This document shows positions 44,314 through 51,687 of a stretch of DNA of 64,000 nt, piece by piece. The notes under the pieces were generated by a model. The model saw nothing but the letters and a program-made list of their open reading frames with translations. It did not search any database and had not been told where the DNA came from. Origin of the DNA: Mycobacterium sp. PSTR-4-N (GTDB lineage: Bacteria > Actinomycetota > Actinomycetes > Mycobacteriales > Mycobacteriaceae); contig NZ_JAKRFN010000005.1 in assembly GCF_022348085.1 (NCBI RefSeq), forward strand, positions 290,825 to 354,824, in the 5' to 3' direction. The translations under genes and the position numbers were made by a program. Position 1 is the first letter of the stretch, and every line of letters starts with the position of its first letter.

Positions 44314-44960
44314 AACTCGAAGAGCAGCGGCAGCAGGTCGTCGACGCCTGCCAGTACCTCAGCCGCTCGGGCCTGGTCGTCGGCACCGCAGGAAACGTGT
44401 CGATCCGGGTCGACGACCTCGTGGTCATCTCGCCCAGCGGGGTCGACTACGAGGCGATGTCGGCGCGCGATGTCGGCATCCACGACCTGGACGGCAACGC
44501 CGTGGACGCCGTGCTCGCGCCGTCGAGCGAGCTGGCCCTGCACCTGGCGGTGTACCGCTCATCGGCGCACACGGCCGTCGTGCACACCCACGCGCCGGCG
44601 TCGACGGCGCTGTCCACCGTCGTCGACGAAGTCCCTGCGTCGCACTACTATTCGGCGCTGTTCGGTGGCCCGGTCCGCGTCGCCCCGTACGCGACCTTCG
44701 GCACCCAGCGGCTGGCCGGCAACGTCATCGCCGCACTGCGGGACCGCACCGCAGCGCTGATGGGCAACCACGGCGCCGTGCTGGCCGGTGCGGCACTGCC
44801 CAAGGTGCTGAATCTGGTGCCCTACCTCGAGTACGTGTGCGACGTGCAGCTGCGGGCGATGGCGACCGGGGCGCCGGTGCGGATCCTCGACGACGCCGAG
44901 ATCGCCGAGGTCGGGAGGCTGCTGTCCGGCTACGGGCAACAGGCGTCCGGGAAGGACTGA
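44310..44960 (+). CDS. Class II aldolase, FucA (L-fuculose-1-phosphate aldolase) type
   Basis: A 216-residue zinc aldolase. Zn/catalytic residues Glu 74 (SSELALH), His 92 and His 94 (VHTHAP) and His 154 (GNHGAV) sit almost exactly at the positions of E. coli FucA (73, 92, 94, 155). The acidic residue is Glu, as in aldolases, not Asp as in AraD epimerases. TAGNVSIR near 26-33 binds phosphate. It should split a ketose 1-phosphate into dihydroxyacetone phosphate and an aldehyde. Last gene of the operon, ending before the hairpin at 44968. Confidence 0.88.
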   Translation: MKLEEQRQQVVDACQYLSRSGLVVGTAGNVSIRVDDLVVISPSGVDYEAMSARDVGIHDLDGNAVDAVLAPSSELALHLAVYRSSAHTAVVHTHAPASTALSTVVDEVPASHYYSALFGGPVRVAPYATFGTQRLAGNVIAALRDRTAALMGNHGAVLAGAALPKVLNLVPYLEYVCDVQLRAMATGAPVRILDDAEIAEVGRLLSGYGQQASGKD

Positions 44961-44967
44961 CGAAAGA

Positions 44968-44994
44968 GGGGCCGGTCGCAGTGCGACCGGCCCC
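44968..44994. terminator. Hairpin terminator between convergent sugar operons
   Basis: Perfect 13-base arms (44968-44980 and 44982-44994) immediately after the aldolase stop and 15 bp from the importer operon's last stop. No T-run. Probably bidirectional. Confidence 0.75.
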
Positions 44995-45009
44995 ACTTCG
45001 GGTGGTGTG

Positions 45010-46059
45010 TCAGGGCTGCTTCTGACCCGGGATTCCCTCGTAGGCGATGTCGCCGGTCTTGAGGTTCTGGGCGGTCAGCTCCGAGAGCCCGTCGAGGAAC
45101 TTCTGCCGATCGGTCACCACGTGCTGGATCGCGACGTCGACGTTGTCCTTGGTGATCGCCGGCATCACGTACACCGGCTTGGTGTTCACCTCTTCCTTCT
45201 TGGCGAGCGCATTCGCGACGGCCAGGCCGGCGGACAGCTCCACGGTGCCGTTCTGCAGCGAGGTGCCGATGAACTCACCGCTCTTGACCGCGTTGAGGCC
45301 GTCCTCGATGCCGTCGATACCGACGATGGGCACGTCGTTGCGGCCGGACTCCTTGAGTGCCTGCAACGCACCGAGACCCATGTCGTCGTTCTCGGAGACG
45401 ACGGCGTTGATCTGCGGGCCGAAGCCGGAGATCCAGTTCTTCATCTTGTTGACGGCTTCGTCGCGCTTCCAGTTGGCCGTGTCCTTGGCGAGCACCTTGA
45501 TGTCCGGGTACTTGGCCAGCACGTTGTTGATGCCCTTGGTGCGGTCGAGCTCGCCGGACTGGCCCAGCGGACCCTGCAGGATCACGATGTTGCCCTTACC
45601 ACCGAGGTGGTCGGCCATCATCTGCATCTCCTGCTCACCGGCGGCCACGTCGTCGGGCTGTACGCTGCCCGCGACGTCGGGGTTGTTCAGCGCGGCGTTG
45701 ACGGCCACCAGCGGGATGCCCTTGGCCTTCGCGCTGGCGACCTGGGGAGCGAGCGAATCCGCCTGGATCGGCACCACGATGATGGCGTCGACACCCTGAT
45801 TGACCATCGAGTCGACCTGGCTGGCCTGCGTGGAGACGTCGAGATTGGCGGAGTTCCAGACCAATTCGATGTTGTTGTCCTTGGCGTAGGCCTCCATGCC
45901 CTCTTTGCCCGCGGTGATGAACGAGCTCATGTCGTACACCGTGACGCCGATACGCTTGGTGTCCGCGTTGGACGTGGTGTCGCCGGCCCCGCAGGCGGTC
46001 AGTGAGGCGCCGAGTACGCCCGCCGACGCCATCGCCGCGATCTTGGTGATCAATCTCAT
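45010..46059 (-). CDS. Ribose-type sugar ABC transporter substrate-binding lipoprotein
   Basis: A 349-residue periplasmic-binding-protein of the RbsB/type I fold, anchored by a lipobox (SLTAC, Cys 23). [21 protein letters not shown] and [13 protein letters not shown] are the family blocks around the ligand cleft. It captures the sugar or polyol for the permease encoded 64 bp upstream. Last gene of the four-gene minus-strand operon, so expressed with the ATPase and dehydrogenase. Confidence 0.9.
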   Translation of the reverse strand: MRLITKIAAMASAGVLGASLTACGAGDTTSNADTKRIGVTVYDMSSFITAGKEGMEAYAKDNNIELVWNSANLDVSTQASQVDSMVNQGVDAIIVVPIQADSLAPQVASAKAKGIPLVAVNAALNNPDVAGSVQPDDVAAGEQEMQMMADHLGGKGNIVILQGPLGQSGELDRTKGINNVLAKYPDIKVLAKDTANWKRDEAVNKMKNWISGFGPQINAVVSENDDMGLGALQALKESGRNDVPIVGIDGIEDGLNAVKSGEFIGTSLQNGTVELSAGLAVANALAKKEEVNTKPVYVMPAITKDNVDVAIQHVVTDRQKFLDGLSELTAQNLKTGDIAYEGIPGQKQP

Positions 46060-46123
46060 GGGTTCTCTCTTCTTTCGATTTCGACAGTGAAACGTGGTGC
46101 GGAGATGGGTGATTCGGCTCGCC

Positions 46124-47164
46124 TCAGGTACGCCTCCTGGAGGACCAGACGTCGACCGCGACCGCGGCGACGATCAGCACGCCCTTGATCACGTCCTGCC
46201 AGTAGGCGGGCACCACCAGGATGTCGAGGCCGTTGTTGAGGGTCATGATCATGAACAGGCCCAGCGCGGTACCCCAGATGCTGCCGCGCCCGCCCATCAG
46301 GCTGGCACCGCCGATCACGACGGCCGCGATGGCATCGAGTTCGTAGCCCTGGCCCAGGTTCGGCGGCCCGGAGATCACGCGGGAGGCGAGCATGACACCC
46401 GAGAGTCCGGCCAGCAGCCCGGATATCGCGTACACACTGAACAGCACGTTCTTGGCGTTGATGCCGGCGATCTCCGCGGCATTGCGGTTGCCGCCGACCG
46501 CGTACACCCGCATGCCGTAGGTGGTGCGCTTCATGATGATCGCCAGCGCGATGATGCCGATGATCATCAACAGCACGGGGATCTGCAGGCCGAGGATCTT
46601 GGTGTTGGCGATCGAGCCGAATTCGGAGGGCAGCCCGTTGATCGGTGCGCCGCCGCCGATCACGTACGCGAGACCCGAGCCCGCCGTCAGAGTGCCCAGG
46701 GTGGCGATGAACGGGGGCACGTTGATGCGCGAGACCAGGATTCCGTTCACACAGCCGACGGCCAGGCCGACCAGCACGGCGACCAGCACGGTCAGCCAGA
46801 CCTGGCCGGGGTTGGCCTTGGCTGTCGCCGCGGCCGACATCGCCGACACCGCGATCACGCTGCCCACCGAGAGATCGATCCCGCCGGTGAGGATCACCAG
46901 CGTCTGACCGAGCGCGATCAACGCGAACGGCGCCGCGGCGACCAGGATGGTCACCAGGTTGTCGGGGGTGGAGAAGCGGGCACTGCGGTAGCTGAAGTAG
47001 GCGATCACCAGCAGCACCACGATCACCATCGAGTAGCGCAGCAGCATGCCCGAGATCCATTGCCGCGAAAACAATTTCACCGGCTCGCCGGTGATCGGCG
47101 AGACGACGGTCGGGGCAGCCGACGGGCCGGGCGGCTGCGCGCTGCTGTCGACGTCGGTACTCAT
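46124..47164 (-). CDS. Ribose-type ABC transporter permease
   Basis: A 346-residue RbsC-like permease with about nine or ten helices. [19 protein letters not shown] (near 90), VNVPP-type loop [14 protein letters not shown] (near 143) and [15 protein letters not shown] (near 290) are diagnostic. An N-terminal cytosolic extension of 35 residues is Pro/Ser-rich. ATG 47164 overlaps the ATPase stop (ATGA). Confidence 0.92.
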   Translation of the reverse strand: MSTDVDSSAQPPGPSAAPTVVSPITGEPVKLFSRQWISGMLLRYSMVIVVLLVIAYFSYRSARFSTPDNLVTILVAAAPFALIALGQTLVILTGGIDLSVGSVIAVSAMSAAATAKANPGQVWLTVLVAVLVGLAVGCVNGILVSRINVPPFIATLGTLTAGSGLAYVIGGGAPINGLPSEFGSIANTKILGLQIPVLLMIIGIIALAIIMKRTTYGMRVYAVGGNRNAAEIAGINAKNVLFSVYAISGLLAGLSGVMLASRVISGPPNLGQGYELDAIAAVVIGGASLMGGRGSIWGTALGLFMIMTLNNGLDILVVPAYWQDVIKGVLIVAAVAVDVWSSRRRT

Positions 47165-48705
47165 GAAGCCTCCTGCTTCGGGGTCGTCGTTGATCGGGTG
47201 TCGAGGGCGGTGGCCAGGCGGAAGACCGATTCCTGGACCTCGGGGTGGTCGAGCGCGTCGCGGTCGAGTTCGCCGACGAACCTGCCGTCGCGCATGACGA
47301 ATGCGCGGTGCGAGAGCCCGACGATCTCCGGCATGTCCGACGACGCCATCAGCACCGCCATCCCGTTCGCCGCGAATTCGGTGACGATGCGGTAGATCTC
47401 GCTACGCGCACCGACGTCGACGCCGCGGGTCGGCTCGTCGAGCAGCAGGACGTTGACGTCGCCGGTGAGCCAGCGCGCCAACACCACCTTCTGCTGATTG
47501 CCGCCCGAGAGCGTGCCGACTTCCTGGCTCAGCCCGTGCGTCTTGAGCCGCACCGACGACATCACGTCGGACACCGCTTTGTTGCGGGCCCGGGCGCGCA
47601 GCCAGCCGGCCAGAGAGAACGACGAGAGCCGGGGCAGGGTGCCGTTGTCGAGCACGCTCATCGAGAGCACCACCCCGGAGAGCTTGCGGTCTTCGGGCAC
47701 CATCGCCATGCCGGCGCTGATGGCCGCCGCGGGCTGATTGCGCTTGACGGTCTTGCCGCGCACGGTGATCTGACCGGCGCTGCTGGACCGGGCGCCGAAG
47801 ATCGCCTCCAGCAACTCGGTGCGGCCTGCGCCGACGAGACCGGCCAAACCCACGATCTCGCCGGCGTGCACTGTGAACGACACCGGTCCCGAGGCGCCCT
47901 CGACCTGCAGGTCGCGCACCTCGAGCACAGGGTCGGTGCCCGGTGTCGGGCGGTCCGGAAAAAGAGCGTCGAGTTCGCGGCCGATCATCGCGGTGACGAT
48001 GTCGTCGTCGCTGACGTCGCCGATCGGCTTGTCGAGGATCAGCCCGCCGTCGCGCAGCACCACGACCCGGTCGGCGATCGCACGGATCTCGGCCATCTTG
48101 TGGGTGGTGTAGACCATCGCCACCCCGTGCTCGCGGAGCCGCCGCACCACCTTGTACAGGCCTTCGACCTCGCGTTCGGAGATCGCCGAGGTCGGTTCGT
48201 CGAGCATGACTACCTGCGCGCCTGTGCTGGCGGCCTTGACGATCTCGACGATCTGCCGCAACCCCACTGGCAGGCTCCCCATCCGTGCGGACGGGTCGAT
48301 CGCGACGCCGAAGACGGCCAGCGCGTCGCGTGCCTGGTCGATCATCGCGCGCCGGTTCAGGAACGGGCCGACGGTGAGTTCGCGCCCCACGAAGAGGTTC
48401 TCGTAGACCGACATGTTCTCGATCGAGGCCAGCTCCTGCGGCACGATCGCCACACCGTGGCGCACCGCATCGCGGGTGTTGCCCGGTGCCAGCGTGGCGT
48501 CGCCGACGGTGACGGTGCCGTGATCGGCGCTGTACTGCCCGCTGATGATCTTCATCAGCGTGGACTTGCCGGCACCGTTCTCCCCGGCCAGTGCGGTGAC
48601 CGTGCCCGGCTGCAGATCGAGTGTGATGCCCTGCAGCACAGGCACTCCGCCGAAGCCCTTGCGAATGTCCGTGCAGCGCAACAGTGCTTTCCCGGTGGTG
48701 CTCAT
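47161..48705 (-). CDS. Ribose-type ABC transporter ATP-binding protein (double domain)
   Basis: A 514-residue RbsA/XylG-like ATPase with two nucleotide-binding domains. The first has GENGAGKST (Walker A) and VVMLDEPTSAIS (Walker B). The second has GLVGAGRTEL in place of a full Walker A, LSGGNQQKVVLARWL signature and VLLLDEPTRGVD. Overlaps the permease and the dehydrogenase genes by 4 bp each. Confidence 0.93.
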   Translation of the reverse strand: MSTTGKALLRCTDIRKGFGGVPVLQGITLDLQPGTVTALAGENGAGKSTLMKIISGQYSADHGTVTVGDATLAPGNTRDAVRHGVAIVPQELASIENMSVYENLFVGRELTVGPFLNRRAMIDQARDALAVFGVAIDPSARMGSLPVGLRQIVEIVKAASTGAQVVMLDEPTSAISEREVEGLYKVVRRLREHGVAMVYTTHKMAEIRAIADRVVVLRDGGLILDKPIGDVSDDDIVTAMIGRELDALFPDRPTPGTDPVLEVRDLQVEGASGPVSFTVHAGEIVGLAGLVGAGRTELLEAIFGARSSSAGQITVRGKTVKRNQPAAAISAGMAMVPEDRKLSGVVLSMSVLDNGTLPRLSSFSLAGWLRARARNKAVSDVMSSVRLKTHGLSQEVGTLSGGNQQKVVLARWLTGDVNVLLLDEPTRGVDVGARSEIYRIVTEFAANGMAVLMASSDMPEIVGLSHRAFVMRDGRFVGELDRDALDHPEVQESVFRLATALDTRSTTTPKQEAS

Positions 48706-49751
48706 CGGGGCTCCACGATCGACTTCAGGCTGGCCGGGTCGGAATCGCTGTCGAGCGCCTCGCCCACGTGCTCGAGGTCGTAGCGGCCGGTCACCATCGC
48801 GTCGAGGTCGACGGCGCCGCTGGAGACCAGGTGGATGGCCGCAGGCCAGGTGTCGGTGTAGCGGAACACGCCGGTGAGGTTGATCTCGTTGTTCGCGATG
48901 TGCGCTACGGGCAGCGGGTATTCGTCGGCGCCCATGCCGACGAGTACGACGTGGCCGGCCGGACCGACGGCCTTGATGCCGCTGACCACGGCGGCCGGCA
49001 CGCCGGTGGCGTCGACGAACGCGTCCACCGGCTCGATCGCCGCGACGTCGACCGCGGTGGGATCGAGCACCTCGGTCGCGCCGAACTGCAGCGCCTTCTC
49101 CCGGCGGGAGGCGACGAGGTCGGTGACGACGATGCGGGCGGCCCCGAACGCGCGGGCGGTCTGCGCGCAGATGACACCGATCGGTCCGGCACCGGCGATC
49201 AGGATCGAGGTGCCGGGCGCCACGTGCGCCTTGCGCATGGTCGCGATGGCGACCGACAGCGGCTCGAGCAGCGCGGCGGCATCGTCGGACATCGAATCGG
49301 GCACCGGGTGGGCCATGTCATCGTCGGTGAGCACGTACCGGCAGAAGGCTCCGTCGATCGGCGGGGTGGCGTAGAACTCGATGTGACGGCACAGGTTGTA
49401 GCGGCCCGCCCGGCACTGTTCACACCGCCGGCACGGGTGCTGCGGTTCGACCGCGACGCGCTGGCCGACGCGGGTCGGGTCGACTCCCGCGCCCACCGCG
49501 GCGATGCGCCCGGAGAGCTCGTGACCCAGGATCATGGGCTGCTCGACGACGAAGTCGCCGATGCGCCCGTGCCGGTAGTAGTGCACGTCCGAGCCGCACA
49601 CGCCGACGGCTGCGACCTCGACGAGAACCTGGTGATCGCCCGGTGTGGGTACCGGTCTGTCCTCGATCTGCAGGGCGCCGACGCCGGTCATGACACTGGC
49701 CCGCATGGTGGCCGGGGTCGATTCGACGGTCCCGGAACTGGCCACGGTCAC
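48702..49751 (-). CDS. Sorbitol/xylitol-dehydrogenase-like MDR enzyme
   Basis: A 349-residue zinc polyol dehydrogenase. CGSDVHYYRHGRIGDFVV and LGHELSG are the sorbitol/xylitol dehydrogenase signature, structural zinc Cys are in CRRCEQCRAGRYNLC (near 100), and ILIAGAGPIGVICAQ (near 180) with VTDLVASR binds NAD. GTG 49751 with AGGGAG 6 nt upstream is preferred. ATG 49772 is possible. First gene of the importer operon, under the divergent SorC-type operators, so the imported compound is probably a polyol oxidised here. Confidence 0.9.
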   Translation of the reverse strand: MTVASSGTVESTPATMRASVMTGVGALQIEDRPVPTPGDHQVLVEVAAVGVCGSDVHYYRHGRIGDFVVEQPMILGHELSGRIAAVGAGVDPTRVGQRVAVEPQHPCRRCEQCRAGRYNLCRHIEFYATPPIDGAFCRYVLTDDDMAHPVPDSMSDDAAALLEPLSVAIATMRKAHVAPGTSILIAGAGPIGVICAQTARAFGAARIVVTDLVASRREKALQFGATEVLDPTAVDVAAIEPVDAFVDATGVPAAVVSGIKAVGPAGHVVLVGMGADEYPLPVAHIANNEINLTGVFRYTDTWPAAIHLVSSGAVDLDAMVTGRYDLEHVGEALDSDSDPASLKSIVEPR

Positions 49752-49785
49752 ATCGCACTCCCTCGCGCTCATCTGTTACACAAAC

Positions 49786-49861
49786 CGCTCATTTGATGCT
49801 TGTGATGTGGATCATTCTCTGGGCTATGCTCACATGTCAAGCGGCTGTGCTCATATGAGCA
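49786..49861. promoter_or_regulatory. Three related operator sites for the SorC-type regulator
   Basis: TGCTCATATGAGCA at 49848-49861 is a perfect 14-bp palindrome. Two variants lie upstream: TGCTCACATGTCAA at 49828-49841 and CGCTCATTTGATGC at 49786-49799. They occupy the 141 bp between the dehydrogenase (minus) and the SorC gene (plus), so one tetrameric regulator could control both directions. Confidence 0.6.
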
Positions 49862-49892
49862 GTGTTGATGATCGGGTGGGCAGGGAGGCGAG

Positions 49893-50849
49893 ATGGGACC
49901 GGACGAGCTGTTCCAGCGCGCCGTCATCGCCCGCCGCTACTACCTGGAGGGACGCACCCGCGTCGAGATTGCCGAGGAATTCGGGCTGTCCCGCTTCAAA
50001 GTCGCCCGCATGCTGGAAGAGGCGCTGGAATCCGGAATGGTCGAGATCACGATCCACGATCCGGGTGCGATCGACGTCGAGCTGTCCACCGCTCTGCAGA
50101 AGCGCTACTCGCTGCAGCACGCCTACGCCGTCGTGGGTCAGTCGAAGAACACCGCCGACCGGGTCGAAGCGGTCGCGAAGGCGATGGCCGACCTGCTGCA
50201 GTCCGTGCTGCGCAAAGGCGATGTGATCGGCATCGACTGTGGCCGCACGATGACCCGCATCGCCCCCTACCTGCACGATCTACCGCGGTGCGACGTCGTG
50301 CAGCTGACCGGCCTGGCCGGTGGGCTCACCTCCAACGGCGCCGACCTGACCCGGCGCATCACCGAGGTCACCGGTGGCAAGTCGTGGCCGCTCTACGCCC
50401 CCTACGTCGTCGCCGACGCCCGCACGGCTCGCAGTCTGGCGAGCACCTCGCCGATCAAGGACGCGTTCGCCAACCACTCACGGGTGACCTGCGCGCTCGT
50501 CTCCGTCGGTGGCTGGACCGCCGAGGCGTCGCAGGTGTACACCTCGGTGCCCGACGACGAGGCCGCCGCGCTGTACGAGGCCGGCGTGCGCGCCGAAACC
50601 TGCGGGTTGTTGCTCGACGAGAACGGCAGGCGCATCGCCGGTCTCGACGAGCGCCGCATGGGCATCACCGAAGCGGGTCTGCGCGCCATCCCGACCGTCA
50701 TCGCGATCTGCGCCGGAGCCGAGAAGATCGTCGCCACCCGCGCCGTCCTGCGCTCCGGATTGATCTCCGGCCTGGTGACCGACGCCGAGATCGCGGCCGC
50801 GGTCCTGGATGAGGACCCGTCCCTCACAGCGAAAGGACTTTCACCATGA
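49893..50849 (+). CDS. SorC family sugar-binding transcriptional regulator
   Basis: A 318-residue regulator with an N-terminal helix-turn-helix (ARRYYLEGRTRVEIAEEFGL then SRFKVARMLEEAL, residues 12-48) and a C-terminal effector domain (DVIGIDCGRTMTRIAPYL, LTGLAGGLTSNGADLTRR, and TAEASQVY near 205). SorC proteins respond to sugar phosphates or ketoses. Divergent from the importer operon and overlapping the SDR gene (ATGA). Confidence 0.92.
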   Translation: MGPDELFQRAVIARRYYLEGRTRVEIAEEFGLSRFKVARMLEEALESGMVEITIHDPGAIDVELSTALQKRYSLQHAYAVVGQSKNTADRVEAVAKAMADLLQSVLRKGDVIGIDCGRTMTRIAPYLHDLPRCDVVQLTGLAGGLTSNGADLTRRITEVTGGKSWPLYAPYVVADARTARSLASTSPIKDAFANHSRVTCALVSVGGWTAEASQVYTSVPDDEAAALYEAGVRAETCGLLLDENGRRIAGLDERRMGITEAGLRAIPTVIAICAGAEKIVATRAVLRSGLISGLVTDAEIAAAVLDEDPSLTAKGLSP

Positions 50850-51610
50850 CCGAGCCGGTAGTCGACCTGAACTTCCCGTTGACCGGTAAGACCGCGATGG
50901 TGACCGGAGGTGCGTCGGGCATCGGCGCAGCCATCGCCGCCGCGTTCGCGGCCAAGGGTGCCCGCGTCGCGGTCGTCGACCTCGACGGGGACGCGGCCCG
51001 GGCGCGGGCGACCGACCTCGGCGGCGACAGCCGCGGATTCGCCGCCGACGTCGCCGACCCGGCATCGGTCACCGCGGCCGTCGACGACGTCGTCGCCGCG
51101 TTCGGCCGCATCGACATCCTGGTCAACAGCGCCGGCATCGTGATGCTGGCCCCCGCCGAGGATCTCGGCCTCGACGCGTGGACCAAGACCATCGCGGTCA
51201 ACCTCACCGGCACGTTCCTGGTCAGCCAGGCCGTCGGGCAGCACATGCTCGCGGCGGGCGGGGGCGCCATCGTGAACATGGCGTCGCAGGCCGCGACGGT
51301 GGCGCTCGACCAGCACGTCGCGTACTGCGCGTCGAAGTTCGGCGTCGTCGGGATGTCGAAGGTGCTGGCCTCCGAATGGGGCCCGCGCGGGGTGCGGGTG
51401 AACACGATCTCACCGACGGTGGTGCTCACCGAACTCGGCCGCAAGGCCTGGGACGGCCCGCGCGGGGACGAGCTGAAAAAGCAGATTCCCGCCGGTCGAT
51501 TCGCCTATCCCGACGAAATCGCTGCTGCCGCAGTCTTTCTCGCTTCCGACGCGGCGGCGATGATCACCGGCGCAGACCTGCTCATCGACGGCGGCTACAC
51601 GATCCGTTAG
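50846..51610 (+). CDS. SDR family polyol dehydrogenase
   Basis: A 254-residue short-chain dehydrogenase: nucleotide motif TGGASGIGAAIA (near 20), Asp in VVDLDGD favouring NAD, NSAG, catalytic Ser in NMASQAA and YCASK (Tyr/Lys near 160-164). The N-terminus LNFPLTGKTAMVTGG resembles tetritol/pentitol dehydrogenases of the SDR class described in mycobacteria, which I mention as likeness only. Together with two MDR dehydrogenases it points to more than one oxidation step or several polyol substrates. Confidence 0.87.
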   Translation: MTEPVVDLNFPLTGKTAMVTGGASGIGAAIAAAFAAKGARVAVVDLDGDAARARATDLGGDSRGFAADVADPASVTAAVDDVVAAFGRIDILVNSAGIVMLAPAEDLGLDAWTKTIAVNLTGTFLVSQAVGQHMLAAGGGAIVNMASQAATVALDQHVAYCASKFGVVGMSKVLASEWGPRGVRVNTISPTVVLTELGRKAWDGPRGDELKKQIPAGRFAYPDEIAAAAVFLASDAAAMITGADLLIDGGYTIR

Positions 51611-51656
51611 CCGACCTTCGCGATGTGCGGGTGTTCGGCCCCGGGAGGCGTTATGT

Positions 51657-51687
51657 TTGCCAGACAACACCGGGGGGAGTCTGGCAA
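51657..51687 (+). promoter_or_regulatory. Leader hairpin presenting the ribosome-binding site
   Basis: Perfect 9-base arms (51657-51665 and 51679-51687) with a 13-base loop. The G-rich ribosome-binding site (51672-51679) lies in the loop and first stem base, and the last arm base is the A of the start codon of the beta-propeller gene. TTATGT at 51651 could be a -10 or part of the leader. Confidence 0.5.

Noticed and set aside
47245..48783. 512-codon frame antisense to the ABC ATPase
   Set aside because: Shadow of the Walker-motif ATPase on the other strand.
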